Source of the DNA: Marinobacter goseongensis
GTDB taxonomy: Bacteria; Pseudomonadota; Gammaproteobacteria; Pseudomonadales; Oleiphilaceae
Assembly (NCBI RefSeq): GCF_023156235.1
Contig: NZ_JAKZAI010000016.1
Location: 1 to 64,000, forward strand
Direction of reading: 5' to 3'
Length of the DNA: 64,000 bases
The notes beneath the pieces were generated by a model. It was not told the DNA's origin. It saw only the letters and a list, made by a program, of their open reading frames with translations, and did no database searches. Numbering within the stretch: position 1 is the stretch's first letter; every line of letters begins with the position of its first letter. A program made the position numbers and the translations under genes. Below are positions 9,952-20,185 of the stretch, piece by piece.

Positions 9952-10431
9952 TCAAAGCCCGGATTCCTCGGTGTAGTCCAGCGCCTGCTCAACCTGGGCG
10001 GCGGTAAATCCGCGACGGCTCAGAAACCGGGCCTGGCGGGCTTTCTCATTCCAGTCATCGCGCAGGCTGTACCCACCGAAGCGCTTGCAGCGCAAACGAG
10101 TCGCCTGTTCCGCCCAATCCTCGTCCGTCATCTGATCCACGCACTCGGGCGCTGTGTGAACGCCGCGCTGCTGCAGTTCGGACAGAATTCTCAGGGGGCC
10201 GTACCCGAGATCCATACGCTGACGGGCATACACGTCGGCGAAGCGATCATCATTGAGCCACCCCTCCGCTTCATACTCGTCGAGAACCCGGTCAATTACG
10301 GCTCTTTCAATCTGACGTTGGCGCAGTTTCAGGCTCAATTCGACTCGACTGTGCTCACGCCGCGCCAGCAATCTCAACGCCACCGAGCGCGCCTTGTATT
10401 CCTGATCGTCCGGTTTTTCCTGTTTTGCCAT
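9952..10431 (-). CDS. recX: Regulatory protein RecX
   Basis: RecX binds RecA filaments and limits their growth. The 159-residue product shows the three-helix repeats of the family, including the segments LLARREHSRVEL, DEYEAEGWLNDDRFA and FLSRRGFTAAQVEQAL. ATG 10431 with AAGGG upstream is preferred over a start nine codons earlier. Unlike many gammaproteobacteria, recA is not adjacent: mltF lies convergent on one side and a DUF349 gene divergent on the other. recX therefore has its own promoter here and cannot be made by read-through from recA. Confidence 0.9.
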   Translation of the reverse strand: MAKQEKPDDQEYKARSVALRLLARREHSRVELSLKLRQRQIERAVIDRVLDEYEAEGWLNDDRFADVYARQRMDLGYGPLRILSELQQRGVHTAPECVDQMTDEDWAEQATRLRCKRFGGYSLRDDWNEKARQARFLSRRGFTAAQVEQALDYTEESGL

Positions 10432-10604
10432 TCTGACCCTTCCCGCAAACGCGAACAAAACGCTAGACTAGCCCCCGCAATGCAACTGCCCCTCTATCGA
10501 TGGCAGCGCGTTGACTTCTCCGGCCCCGTGACGCGGGACGCCGATGGTCGGTGCGGCACACTTTGCCCACACCGGGAACTGGTTTCAATCTCAAGGATAC
10601 CCTC

Positions 10605-13079
10605 ATGGCTGCATTCATCCAGAAACTGTTCGGCAAAAACAAATCCGCAGGCAAGTCCGGCGCGACCCGCGGCAACACCAAACCGGCTCCGGTGAAGCCG
10701 GTCGAAACGCCGGCCGTGGATCCGCGAGACGAACTGCATGCAACGCAACAACAGCAGCTGGCGAATGCCCCCACCGACACCCAGCTCGAACAACTCGCCA
10801 TCGAGGGATTGACCGCCGATATCCGTGCCGAAGCCGCCGGCCGGCTGACGGATAAGGCCGGTTTACAGCGGATCCAGAAAGAGGCCAAGGGCCGTGATAA
10901 GGGGGTTTACCAGATTGTTCGGCAGGCTTTGCAACACCTGCGGGAAGAAGAAGAGCTGGCGCAGAAAATCCGTGACCGCATTCAGGCCCTGGTGACCAGC
11001 GCCACAGAACAGGCCCGCAGCGAAGACATGAAGCTCTATGAAGCCCGTCTGGACGCCCTGCTCAAACAATGGGCCGAGGTGGAAAAACAGGCCACGGCGG
11101 ATCAGATCAATGCCTTCCTGGAAGCGATTCATCAGTGCCGTGAACGGGTAAACGCTCTGAAAGCAGAAGCGGAAGACCTACAGCGACAAAGAGAACAGCA
11201 ACAACAGCGGGCTGAAACCCTCGCGCTACTTCAGACCACGCTGGATGAGCTCCGACAGCAAAGCCCGGACCAGGCACCGGCGATCTCCTCCCTCGATGCC
11301 CTGCAGAAAACCCAGGAAAACCGGTGGCTTGAAGCAACCCGTGACACCACCGTCGACAAGCAGCAGCAAAAGCACTACGAGAGCCTGATGCAGCCACTCA
11401 AGCTGTTCATCGCGGCGCTGCGCCGACTCGGGCAGTACCGAGAGCAACTGGCAGCATTCGACACCGCTCAGGCGACTAACGACAGCGGCGATGCGCAGAC
11501 CCGGGCACGGGAGCTGATCAAAGCCATCGACTGGCCCATGGATTTTGCCCGCCCGGAGCAGCTGGACGCACTCACCCGCAAAGCCGGCGAAACCCCGGCG
11601 GCAAAACCCCCGAAGCGGGACGACGCCGAACAGAAGCAGCAGGCAGATGCCCTCAAGAGCACAATGGCCAAGCTGGATGAGGCGCTGGACGCCAAGCAGC
11701 TCAAAGAATCCAAGCAACTGTTCAAGCAGGCACAGCAGCAGCTGAAAGCGCTGGATCACCGCCATAGCAAACCGTTTCAGGCGCGCATACAGCTACTGGG
11801 CGGGCAGTTGAAAGAGCTCACTGACTGGCAGGGCTTTGCGACTGAACCCAAACAGATTGCCCTGTGTGAACAGATGGAATACCTGGCCACCCAGCCCATG
11901 GAGCCGGAAGCCAAATCCGAGCGCATCCGCGAACTGCAGAACGAATGGCGGGAACTGGGCGGGTCCTCGGACCGAACCTTGTGGACCCGCTTCAAGGCCG
12001 CTTCAGATACAGCCTACGAGCCCTGCAAAGCCTATTTTGCGGCCAAGTCGGGCCTCAAACAGGCCAATCTGGAAACCCGCAAAGCGATCTGCGACCAGTT
12101 GGCCACCTTTGTCGATAATGCAGACTGGTCCCGGATCGACTGGAAGTCTGCCGAACGCATTCACCAGACCGCACGTCAGGAATGGAAAGCGGCGTGGCCT
12201 ATCGAGTTCCGTGACAACCGCACGGTCCAGAAGCGCTTTGACGAACTGCTGAAACAGCTCGAGGAACCTCTGGAAGCGGAGCGCCGGAAAAACGAAGCGC
12301 TCAAGCAGGATATTGTTGACCGCGCCCACGCTCTGATCACCCATGAGCCATTGAACGAGGCCATGGACCGAGCCAAAGGCCTGCAAACCGAGTGGAAACA
12401 GATCGGCATCACCCGCCACCGGGAAGACCGCAAACTGTGGCAGTCTCTGCGTCAGGCCTGTGACGAGATTTTCGCACGTCGGGACGCACAGAAGTCCGAG
12501 CAACAGCAAGCATCCCGGGATGCGGATGCCAGCGCGGCCCCGGTACTGACCGAATGCGAGGCCCTCCAGCAGGCCACGGACCCGCAAGCCGTTGAACAAG
12601 TCCTCTCCGGGGTGCGGGCGATCACGGCGGAACCGGTGTCACCGGCAGTTCGGGAGCGGCTGAATCAGGAGAAACGCCGGCTGACCCAGCTGTTGGACAA
12701 CCTGAAAATCCGCAGCCGGGTGCAGACCTGGCAGAACCTGGTCAGTGCACGGATGACTGGAGCATTGGATCAGGGCGCGCTGCCCGAAACCTGGACGCAA
12801 CTGGCGAGCGACGGCGATGTCATGGCGGCCGATGAACTGGTCATTCGAGCCGAAATCCTCACCGGGACCGCATCACCGGAGTCGGATCAGGGGCGCCGAA
12901 TGCAGATTCAGGTACAGCGCCTGGCGGACGGCATGGGCAACAGCAACGGTGACACGCCGGACACCGGCCGGCAGCTGGAGGCACTGGTTGCCCACTGGTG
13001 CCTCCGCCTGCCGGCGGAGGCAGTCAATAATTCGCTGGCCGAGCGTCTCAACCGGTCACTGGAGACGATGCTGGAGTGA
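10605..13079 (+). CDS. DUF349 domain protein, large helical protein
   Basis: The 824-residue protein is very rich in Gln, Ala, Glu and Lys and predicted to be almost entirely helical, with long coiled-coil-like stretches. DUF349 repeats with the pattern EW+.xG...R..LW..F..A.D are visible near residues 446 and 595, with weaker copies between. The function of the family is unknown; large DUF349 proteins are widespread in marine gammaproteobacteria. No signal peptide or membrane segment is seen, so it is probably cytoplasmic. ATG 10605 has AAGGA about seven bases upstream and is preferred over an upstream start. It converges on the comFB-like gene across a 19-bp tandem repeat. Confidence 0.8.
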   Translation: MAAFIQKLFGKNKSAGKSGATRGNTKPAPVKPVETPAVDPRDELHATQQQQLANAPTDTQLEQLAIEGLTADIRAEAAGRLTDKAGLQRIQKEAKGRDKGVYQIVRQALQHLREEEELAQKIRDRIQALVTSATEQARSEDMKLYEARLDALLKQWAEVEKQATADQINAFLEAIHQCRERVNALKAEAEDLQRQREQQQQRAETLALLQTTLDELRQQSPDQAPAISSLDALQKTQENRWLEATRDTTVDKQQQKHYESLMQPLKLFIAALRRLGQYREQLAAFDTAQATNDSGDAQTRARELIKAIDWPMDFARPEQLDALTRKAGETPAAKPPKRDDAEQKQQADALKSTMAKLDEALDAKQLKESKQLFKQAQQQLKALDHRHSKPFQARIQLLGGQLKELTDWQGFATEPKQIALCEQMEYLATQPMEPEAKSERIRELQNEWRELGGSSDRTLWTRFKAASDTAYEPCKAYFAAKSGLKQANLETRKAICDQLATFVDNADWSRIDWKSAERIHQTARQEWKAAWPIEFRDNRTVQKRFDELLKQLEEPLEAERRKNEALKQDIVDRAHALITHEPLNEAMDRAKGLQTEWKQIGITRHREDRKLWQSLRQACDEIFARRDAQKSEQQQASRDADASAAPVLTECEALQQATDPQAVEQVLSGVRAITAEPVSPAVRERLNQEKRRLTQLLDNLKIRSRVQTWQNLVSARMTGALDQGALPETWTQLASDGDVMAADELVIRAEILTGTASPESDQGRRMQIQVQRLADGMGNSNGDTPDTGRQLEALVAHWCLRLPAEAVNNSLAERLNRSLETMLE

Positions 13080-13089
13080 GCGGCCTCAT

Positions 13090-13164
13090 CTTCGCTGATG
13101 GCTCTCAACTTCGCTGATGGCTCTCAATTCCGCTGATGGCTCCTAACCTCGCTGATGGCTCTTC
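13090..13164. repeat. 19-bp tandem repeat, four copies
   Basis: The core GCTGATGGCTC starts at 13094, 13113, 13132 and 13151, a period of exactly 19 bases. The first two copies are identical over the whole unit; the other two carry a few substitutions. The fourth copy lies inside the comFB-like gene and encodes its last residues (SHQR), while the other three lie beyond its stop. The array probably arose by slippage from the gene's 3' end. Confidence 0.85.
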
Positions 13165-13406
13165 ACAAACTCCCTGGCGTCCTTAACGGCGATCAGGGAG
13201 TTTTCTTTCATGGCCTTCAGTTCGTCGTCACCCAGGTAGAACATCATGTCGATGGAATGCCGGTAGTATCGGGTTGGCAGGTGGTTCAGGGCCACGCATA
13301 TCACGTCGGTCAGGAAGTCGGCGTTGTCAGATTCCTCTCGGGTGGCATCGATGGCGTCCACCACCAATCGTTCATAAAAGTTATCGATCGCATCTCTGAG
13401 GGACAT
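13143..13406 (-). CDS. ComFB family protein (late competence protein-like)
   Basis: The 87-residue single-domain protein matches the ComFB family, with the conserved [18 protein letters not shown] core at about residues 41-58. The family name comes from a Bacillus competence operon, but related stand-alone proteins elsewhere have been described as cyclic-dinucleotide receptors; that role here is inference. ATG 13406 has a strong AGGAGG site. Its stop codon lies inside the last unit of a 19-bp tandem repeat, so loss or gain of units could alter the C-terminus. It is a monocistronic minus-strand gene between DUF349 and the beta-oxidation genes. Confidence 0.78.
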   Translation of the reverse strand: MSLRDAIDNFYERLVVDAIDATREESDNADFLTDVICVALNHLPTRYYRHSIDMMFYLGDDELKAMKENSLIAVKDAREFVKSHQRG

Positions 13407-13496
13407 CTTTAACCTCCTGCCGCAGTGTTCGTCTTTTTACACAATAGATCCCCCGCGCCACCTTGTCATGGCCGCCCGCCCACGCATGAGCAGTTT

Positions 13497-13513
13497 TGCC
13501 AATTCGATTGGCA
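13497..13513. promoter_or_regulatory. Operator-like palindrome upstream of the beta-oxidation genes
   Basis: TGCCAAT-TCG-ATTGGCA is a perfect inverted repeat with 7-base arms, 90 bases before the thiolase start. A TetR- or GntR-type regulator site is plausible, but the regulator is unknown. Confidence 0.45.
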
Positions 13514-13602
13514 GCCGGCGTCATTACGCAGAACACCCCCAACCCGCTATGGTTGCATCATCGGCAGAGCATCCCGACACAATAATCATCAGAGGAACAG
13601 CA

Positions 13603-14811
13603 ATGACCACCGAAGCGTATATCTTCGATGCAGTACGTACCCCGCGGGGTCGCGGCAAAAAAGACGGCTCACTTCACAGCGTGAAACCCATTTCACTGCT
13701 GACCACCGTTCTCAACGCACTGCAGGAGAGAAACAGTCTCGATACCGCACACGTCGATGACATCGTCATGGGCTGTGTGACGGCGGTGGGTGATCAGGGT
13801 GCCGACATTGCAAAAACCGCCGCACTGGCTGCCGACTGGGACGAAAAAGTCGCTGGTGTGACCCTGAACCGCTTCTGCGCTTCCGGGCTGGAAGCTGTCA
13901 ACCTGGCCGCCATGAAGGTCCGCTCAGGCTGGGAAGACATGGTGGTCGCTGGTGGCGTCGAAGCCATGTCACGAGTGCCCATGGGCTCCGATGGCGGTGC
14001 CTGGGCCACCGACCCTGCCACCAACCTGCACACCGGCTTTATGCCCCAGGGCATCGGCGCTGACCTGATTGCCACCCTGGAAGGTTTCAGCCGCGAGGAA
14101 GTAGACGGTTTTGCGGTGAAATCTCAGCAAAAGGCGGCCAATGCCTGGGCCAACGGTTACTTCGCCAAATCCATCATCCCGGTGACCGACCAGAACGGTG
14201 TGGTGATTCTTGACCAGGACGAGCAGATTCGTGGCGGCACCACGGTCGACTCCCTGGCGAGCCTGAAGCCGTCCTTCCAGATGATGGGCGAAATGGGCTT
14301 CGACGGCGTCGCGCGTGAGAAGTACCACTACGTGGAGAAGATCAACCACGTGCATCACGCCGGCAACTCTTCCGGCATCGTGGATGGCGCTACCGCCATG
14401 CTGATCGGCAGCGAAGCCAAAGGTAAAGTGTTGGGCCTGAAGCCGCGGGCGCGCATTGTCGCCACCGCGGTCACCAGCACCGACCCCACCATCATGCTCA
14501 CTGGCCCGGCTCCGGCCACCCGCAAGGCACTGGAAAAGGCGGGCATGACGGTTGATCAGATCGATCTGTTTGAAGTGAACGAAGCGTTTGCCTCGGTGGT
14601 TATGCGCTTCCAGAAAGAACTGTCTGTTCCGGATGAAAAAGTGAACGTCAACGGCGGCGCCATTGCCATGGGTCACCCGCTGGGCGCCACCGGCGCGATG
14701 ATTCTCGGCACCCTGCTGGATGAGCTGGAGCGCCGTGATCTGCGGTTCGGCCTCGCCACCCTGTGCGTGGGCGGCGGCATGGGCATTGCCACCATCATCG
14801 AACGCGTCTGA
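13603..14811 (+). CDS. Acetyl-CoA C-acyltransferase (thiolase)
   Basis: This 402-residue thiolase performs or reverses the final thiolytic step of beta-oxidation. The nucleophile Cys92 lies in NRFCASG; the NEAF motif, the GHPLGATGA histidine region and the second catalytic cysteine in CVGGGMG are all present. ATG 13603 with AGAGGAA upstream is chosen, because earlier in-frame starts add no conserved sequence. It is followed after 33 bases by the hydratase/dehydrogenase gene, so the two form a FadA/FadB-like pair, though in reverse of the E. coli fadBA order. A palindrome upstream may regulate both. Confidence 0.93.
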   Translation: MTTEAYIFDAVRTPRGRGKKDGSLHSVKPISLLTTVLNALQERNSLDTAHVDDIVMGCVTAVGDQGADIAKTAALAADWDEKVAGVTLNRFCASGLEAVNLAAMKVRSGWEDMVVAGGVEAMSRVPMGSDGGAWATDPATNLHTGFMPQGIGADLIATLEGFSREEVDGFAVKSQQKAANAWANGYFAKSIIPVTDQNGVVILDQDEQIRGGTTVDSLASLKPSFQMMGEMGFDGVAREKYHYVEKINHVHHAGNSSGIVDGATAMLIGSEAKGKVLGLKPRARIVATAVTSTDPTIMLTGPAPATRKALEKAGMTVDQIDLFEVNEAFASVVMRFQKELSVPDEKVNVNGGAIAMGHPLGATGAMILGTLLDELERRDLRFGLATLCVGGGMGIATIIERV

Positions 14812-14844
14812 GCCCGACACTTTTTCTGACAGGAGAACCGAATT

Positions 14845-16995
14845 ATGAGCGCCATCCATTATGACCTGGGATCAGACCAGATTCTGACCCTCACCATTGA
14901 TATGCCGGGCCAGTCCGCCAACACCATGAATGCGGATTTCCGTGCAGGCCTGACCGACACCGTCGCCAGGGTCAAGCAGGATCTCGACAACATCAAAGGT
15001 ATTATCATCACCTCCGCCAAGAAAACGTTCTTTGCCGGCGGCGATCTGAAAGAACTGCACAAAGTCACCCGTGACGACGCCCAGGCTTTTGAAGACATGG
15101 TCAACGGCCTGAAAGCCGAAATGCGCGCCCTGGAGACCTGCGGCAAGCCGGTCGTGGCTGCCATTAACGGCACCGCGCTGGGCGGTGGCCTGGAAATTGC
15201 GCTGGCCTGCCACCATCGGGTGGTGCTGGATAACGACAGCATTCAGTTGGGCCTGCCGGAAGTTACCCTCGGGCTGCTGCCCGGTGGCGGTGGTACCCAG
15301 CGCCTGCCACGTATGATCGGACTGGAAGCGGCATTTCCATTCCTGATGGAAGGTAAGAAGGTCAACCCGAAAGCGGCTCTGAAAGCGGGTATTGTCAGCG
15401 AACTGGCCACCTCCGCCGACGACATGATGCAGAAAGCGCGGGCCTTTATTGACGCCAACCCCAAGTGCCAGCAGCCCTGGGATCAGAAAGGCTTCAAACT
15501 GCCCGGTGGGGCACCTCACCACCCGGCGATGGCGCAGAAACTGGCCATTGCTCCGGCCATGCTCAAGCAGAAGACCAAAGGCTGCTACCCGGCACCGGAG
15601 CGCATTCTCTCGGCCGCCGTGGAAGGCGCCCAGGTAGACTTCGACAACGGCAGCCTGATTGAAACCCGCTATTTTGCCGAGCTGGTGATTGGTCAGGTGG
15701 CAAAAAACATGACCGGCACTTTCTGGTTCCAGCTTAACGCCATCAATGCCGGTGGCAGTCGCCCGGATGGTGTTGCCAAAGAAACCTTCAAGAAGGTCGG
15801 AGTACTGGGCGCGGGCATGATGGGCGCCGGCATCGCTTACTCAACGGCCACTCGCGGTATTGACGTCGTGCTGAAAGACGTCTCCGTTGAAAACGCCGAG
15901 AAAGGCAAAAGCTACTCCGAAAAGCTGCTGGCGAAAAAGGTCAGCCGTGGCCGCATGACCGAGGAGCAGAAAGCCGAGGTACTGGGTCGCATCAAGGCGA
16001 CGGCTTTGGCGGATGATCTGGAAGGCTGTGACATGGTGATCGAGGCGGTGTTCGAGGACAGCTCCCTCAAGGCCAAAGTCACCCAGGAAGCGGAGCCAAA
16101 GCTGGTCAGCAACGGCATCTTTGCCTCTAACACCTCCACCATTCCCATCACCCAGCTGGCCGAGGCCTCCGCCGTGCCGGACAACTTCATTGGCCTGCAC
16201 TTCTTCTCCCCGGTGGACAAGATGCAGCTGGTGGAGATCATTGTGGGTGCCAAAACCTCCGAGGATACGCTGGCGCGCGCGTTCGACTATGTCCAGCAGA
16301 TCGGCAAGATTCCGATTGTGGTCAATGACAGCCGTGGTTTCTTCACGTCGCGGGTGTTCGGTACGTTTGTGAACGAAGGCATCTCCATGCTGGCCGAGGG
16401 CATCCACCCCTCCAGCATCGAAAATGCCGGTGTACTGGCGGGTATGCCGGTTGGCCCGCTGGCCATTTCGGACGAAGTCAGCCTGACTCTGATGCAGCAC
16501 ATCCGCGCCCAGAGTAAGAAAGACACAGAAGCGGCCGGCGGCACCTGGCAGCCACACCCGGCTGAAGCCGTCATCGACCAGATGGTCGACAAGCACAACC
16601 GCAAAGGCAAAGCCGCAGGTGCCGGATTCTACGAGTACCCGGCCAACGGCAAGAAGCAGCTGTGGCCGGAACTGGACACGCTGTTCGTGGACGCCGACAA
16701 GGCCCGCGACGTGGCGCTTCAGGACCTGAAAGATCGCATTCTGTTCATTCAGGCCATCGAAACCGTTCGCTGCCTTGAGGAAGGTGTGCTGAAAACCGTC
16801 GAGGATGCCAACATCGGCAGCATTTTCGGGATCGGCTACGCGCCCTGGACCGGCGGCGCTATCCAGTTCATCAACCAGTACGGTGTGCGTGCGTTTGCAG
16901 AACGCGCGAAAGCGCTGGCAGACACCTACGGTGAGCGATTTGCCCCGCCCGCCCTGCTGATCGAGAAAGCCGAGAACAACACCCTGTTCGAATAA
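14845..16995 (+). CDS. Fatty-acid oxidation multifunctional protein (enoyl-CoA hydratase / 3-hydroxyacyl-CoA dehydrogenase)
   Basis: The 716-residue protein joins an N-terminal crotonase domain (about 1-200, with [10 protein letters not shown] in the oxyanion region) to an NAD-binding 3-hydroxyacyl-CoA dehydrogenase ([10 protein letters not shown] near 325). The catalytic histidine lies in [11 protein letters not shown]. It carries out hydration and oxidation in beta-oxidation, and the adjacent thiolase finishes the cycle. It resembles FadB/FadJ, but which of the two cannot be settled by eye. ATG 14845 is preceded by AGGAGAA. A terminator follows, closing a two-gene operon. Confidence 0.93.
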   Translation: MSAIHYDLGSDQILTLTIDMPGQSANTMNADFRAGLTDTVARVKQDLDNIKGIIITSAKKTFFAGGDLKELHKVTRDDAQAFEDMVNGLKAEMRALETCGKPVVAAINGTALGGGLEIALACHHRVVLDNDSIQLGLPEVTLGLLPGGGGTQRLPRMIGLEAAFPFLMEGKKVNPKAALKAGIVSELATSADDMMQKARAFIDANPKCQQPWDQKGFKLPGGAPHHPAMAQKLAIAPAMLKQKTKGCYPAPERILSAAVEGAQVDFDNGSLIETRYFAELVIGQVAKNMTGTFWFQLNAINAGGSRPDGVAKETFKKVGVLGAGMMGAGIAYSTATRGIDVVLKDVSVENAEKGKSYSEKLLAKKVSRGRMTEEQKAEVLGRIKATALADDLEGCDMVIEAVFEDSSLKAKVTQEAEPKLVSNGIFASNTSTIPITQLAEASAVPDNFIGLHFFSPVDKMQLVEIIVGAKTSEDTLARAFDYVQQIGKIPIVVNDSRGFFTSRVFGTFVNEGISMLAEGIHPSSIENAGVLAGMPVGPLAISDEVSLTLMQHIRAQSKKDTEAAGGTWQPHPAEAVIDQMVDKHNRKGKAAGAGFYEYPANGKKQLWPELDTLFVDADKARDVALQDLKDRILFIQAIETVRCLEEGVLKTVEDANIGSIFGIGYAPWTGGAIQFINQYGVRAFAERAKALADTYGERFAPPALLIEKAENNTLFE

Positions 16996-17018
16996 CGTTT
17001 CGAATCAGGAGTGTATCG

Positions 17019-17053
17019 AACCCCGCAAGGCCCTGCGCCCTGCGGGGTTTTTC
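17019..17053 (+). terminator. Rho-independent terminator of the beta-oxidation operon
   Basis: CCCCGCA and TGCGGGG form a stem around a 13-base loop, followed by TTTTT. It lies about 25 bases after the dehydrogenase stop. Confidence 0.85.
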
Positions 17054-17265
17054 GTGTTTGCCGGTTACGAACCTGACCACTTCATGGACAGATTGTCACG
17101 AACCGATACGCCCCGCCTATGGCAACCACTGGGGCCCTTGCCTACAATAAATCCAAGATCCAATCCGGCGATTCCGGCCTGGCGTATCTGTCAGAAGCAG
17201 TAAACACTGTACAGCTATCCCGCCCGGCGTATCGTTATCGCCACATACCGTCAGGTAGACTGTTT

Positions 17266-19422
17266 ATGAGCATCGCGGAACGTTTGATCACCAGACACAC
17301 GCCCCATCGGGCCCTGGGAAAAGGGATTGCCCTCAGCCTGCTGCTGGCACTGCCCTTCTCGTCCGTCGCGACTGTCGACACGGACGCCGAGTACAAGGCG
17401 GTCACGCCAACGGTCGATCAGGCCCGTGCCAACATTCTTATCGCCCGACAGCTCCAGTTCACCCATTTCCGTGATCTCGGCATTAACGATTCCCTGTCGG
17501 GCGACGTGTTTGACGCCTACCTCGACTATCTTGACGGGCAACGCATCTACCTGACCCAGGAAGACCTGCAGAAATTCTCGGCGATTCGCCTGGGCCTCGG
17601 CTCCGCCCTGAAAACCGGCCAGCTGCAGCCCGGTTTTGACATCTACAACCTGGTGCAGCAGCGCATTATTGAGCGCCTGAATTTTGCTCTTAACATCATC
17701 GACAACGGCATCGACAAGCTCGAGTTCGACACCAACGACACCATCCGGCTCGACCGCTCCGAAGGCGACTGGGAGCCCGACCGCGCAGCGCTGGATGCGC
17801 TGTGGGTCAAGAGGGTGAAGAATGCAGTGCTGGCCCAGCGGCTGAACAACACAGACGACGACGCCATTGAGGAGAGCCTGCGCCAGCGTTATGAAGGCCA
17901 ACTGAAGCGCGCCTTTCAGGCTCGCAGTGAAGATGCCTTCCAGGCCTACATGAACGCCTTTGCCGGCATGTGGGACCCCCACACCTCTTACTTTTCGCCA
18001 CGCACCTCGGAAAACTTCAACATTAATATGAGCCTGTCCCTTGAAGGCATCGGTGCCGTTCTGCAGGCAGACAACGAATACACCAAGGTGGTTCGGCTGG
18101 TTCCCGGCGGCCCGGCGTCCAAGCAAGGGCAACTGCAGCCAGCGGACCGCATTGTCTCGGTGACTCAGGATGACGAGGAAAAACCGGTCAACGTCATCGG
18201 CTGGCGTCTCGATGAAGTGGTGGATCTGATCCGTGGCCCCCGCGAGTCCACGGTCACGCTGGAAGTGATCCCCGCCAATGCCACCGACGAAACCGTTACC
18301 AAGGCCATTGCAATCAAGCGCGACAAGGTCAAGCTGGAAGAACAGAGCGCCAGCAAAGACGTGATCGACCTGGACCGGGGTGGGCAGAGCTATCGCATCG
18401 GGGTCATCAACATTCCCACCTTCTACGCCGATTTCCAGGCCATGCAGGCCGGTGATGCCAATTACAAGAGCACCACCCGGGATGTGCGCAATCTCATTGA
18501 AGAACTGAAAGAAGACGGCGTTGACGGTGTGGTGATGGACCTCCGTAACAACGGCGGCGGTGCGCTGCACGAAGCCAACGATCTGGTGGGTCTGTTCATT
18601 GACCGGGGCCCCACCGTGCAGATCCGCAATTCCAACAACGACGTGCAGGTGCTGACCGACGAAGATCCGGCCGTCGCTTACGATGGTCCGCTGGTGGTGC
18701 TGGTGAACCGGATGAGCGCATCGGCGTCAGAAATTTTTGCCGGCGCCATACAGGATTACGGCCGCGGGCTGGTGGTCGGGTCGCAAACCTTCGGCAAAGG
18801 CACCGTGCAGGCCGTGCGCCCGCTCAATCACGGCCAGCTCAAAATCACCCAATCCAAGTTCTACCGGGTATCCGGGGGCTCCACCCAGCACAAGGGGGTG
18901 ATTCCCGATATCGAGATTCCATCCCGAGTTGATAAATCCCGCATTGGTGAAGACGCTCTCGATCACGCCCTGCCCTGGGACCAGATCGAGGCCGTGCCCC
19001 ATGCGCGCTACTTCGACTTCAGCGGAATCATTGATGAGCTGCGCCAGCGTCATGACGAGCGCTTCGAGGAAAGCCCGGAATTCCGTCTGCTGCAGCAGGA
19101 AATCGACTTCCTCAAAGAGCAGCGGGCCACGGAATCAGTCAGCCTGAACCATGACGAGCGCAAGGCGCAGCAGTCCCAGATCGAGCGTACCCGACTGACC
19201 ATTGCCAACGCCCGTCGCGAACTGCGCGGCGAAGAGCCGTTCGAGACTCTGGAAGAACTGGACGACTGGCAGGACGTTCGGGCCGCGGATCTGGACAACA
19301 CCGATGAGGAACTCGACTTCATCATCCGTGAGGGTGGCCACATCATGGCCGATATGCTGGAGCTGGACCGCCGCATGGCGTCCATACTCAATCCCAAGCA
19401 ACTTGCCGCTCAGGCACGCTGA
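17266..19422 (+). CDS. prc: Carboxy-terminal processing protease (Tsp/Prc)
   Basis: Prc is a periplasmic serine protease that trims or degrades proteins from their C-termini. The 718-residue product has an N-terminal signal peptide (hydrophobic stretch about residues 20-37), an N-terminal domain, a PDZ domain near 250-330 and the S41 catalytic domain. The catalytic pair is Ser486 in SASASE and Lys511 in TFGKGT, 25 residues apart as in E. coli Tsp. A C-terminal DUF3340-type helical part completes it. ATG 17266 starts the signal peptide; the open frame upstream has no RBS. A candidate -10 TACAAT lies at 17143. Confidence 0.95.
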   Translation: MSIAERLITRHTPHRALGKGIALSLLLALPFSSVATVDTDAEYKAVTPTVDQARANILIARQLQFTHFRDLGINDSLSGDVFDAYLDYLDGQRIYLTQEDLQKFSAIRLGLGSALKTGQLQPGFDIYNLVQQRIIERLNFALNIIDNGIDKLEFDTNDTIRLDRSEGDWEPDRAALDALWVKRVKNAVLAQRLNNTDDDAIEESLRQRYEGQLKRAFQARSEDAFQAYMNAFAGMWDPHTSYFSPRTSENFNINMSLSLEGIGAVLQADNEYTKVVRLVPGGPASKQGQLQPADRIVSVTQDDEEKPVNVIGWRLDEVVDLIRGPRESTVTLEVIPANATDETVTKAIAIKRDKVKLEEQSASKDVIDLDRGGQSYRIGVINIPTFYADFQAMQAGDANYKSTTRDVRNLIEELKEDGVDGVVMDLRNNGGGALHEANDLVGLFIDRGPTVQIRNSNNDVQVLTDEDPAVAYDGPLVVLVNRMSASASEIFAGAIQDYGRGLVVGSQTFGKGTVQAVRPLNHGQLKITQSKFYRVSGGSTQHKGVIPDIEIPSRVDKSRIGEDALDHALPWDQIEAVPHARYFDFSGIIDELRQRHDERFEESPEFRLLQQEIDFLKEQRATESVSLNHDERKAQQSQIERTRLTIANARRELRGEEPFETLEELDDWQDVRAADLDNTDEELDFIIREGGHIMADMLELDRRMASILNPKQLAAQAR

Positions 19423-19465
19423 GAGCGCCTGATAGCAGGCTGAGACCAGACCGACAGGGTAGCCC

Positions 19466-20185
19466 ATGACGGCCAGAAAGGACGACGACCAGAAAAAAGC
19501 GCAGATGCTTCAGGGCATGCTTATGGACGCCATGCACGCCATGAAATCCCTGGAAGAAGTGGAAGGCCTGGAGCAACAGGGAGACGAGGGTCGCGACCAG
19601 AAATCTCTGGTTAACCGGCTCGCCGGCATGACCGGCTCGGCACTGCGATTTGCCGCTCGCTCAACCGACACCTCACTGCGGGTCGGGCGGGCGCTGATCA
19701 ACTCCCAGGACCAGCTGCGAATGATGCTGTCCGCCGGCCAGTCCCTGAAAGACATTCGCGAGGTGGCGGGACTCACGCTGTCGGAAATGAGCGAAGCCCT
19801 CAACCTGCGTGACAAATCGGTGCTGGAAGCCATAGAGAATGGCACCGCCACGCTCTCATTCGAGCTGATTCTGCGCCTGGCGGCACTGATAGCCCGCAAT
19901 GATCCCATCCCGTTCATCCTGCGCACCACACGCAACTACAACCCGGAAGTCTGGCAGATTCTCAACGACTGGGGCGTGGGCCGGCTGCCACTGCAGTTCG
20001 AGCGGGAGCGCGAGTTCATCAATATATTCCGCCGCCATGACGACGCCCGTAACCTGTCGGATGAAGGCTTCCAGAAAGTACTGGAATTCACCCGCCAGAG
20101 CTTCGAGATGTCACTGCACTTTATCGAAGAGCAGGAACAGCAGACGGCAGCGCTGAAAGCCCAATACGAAGACTCAGCCGAATAA
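19466..20185 (+). CDS. Helix-turn-helix (XRE-like) domain protein
   Basis: The 239-residue protein has an HTH of the Cro/CI type near residues 92-135 ([19 protein letters not shown]), preceded by a charged N-terminal region and followed by an unassigned domain ending in a helical Gln/Glu tail. The target is unknown. It lies 43 bases after prc on the same strand, with AGGG before its ATG, so it is probably co-transcribed with the protease. Its last 12 bases overlap the end of mtnA on the opposite strand. Confidence 0.75.
   Translation: MTARKDDDQKKAQMLQGMLMDAMHAMKSLEEVEGLEQQGDEGRDQKSLVNRLAGMTGSALRFAARSTDTSLRVGRALINSQDQLRMMLSAGQSLKDIREVAGLTLSEMSEALNLRDKSVLEAIENGTATLSFELILRLAALIARNDPIPFILRTTRNYNPEVWQILNDWGVGRLPLQFEREREFINIFRRHDDARNLSDEGFQKVLEFTRQSFEMSLHFIEEQEQQTAALKAQYEDSAE

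Noticed and set aside
13090..13164. Possible CRISPR array
   Set aside because: The units are contiguous 19-mers with no spacers and include a gene's last codons; it is a simple tandem repeat.
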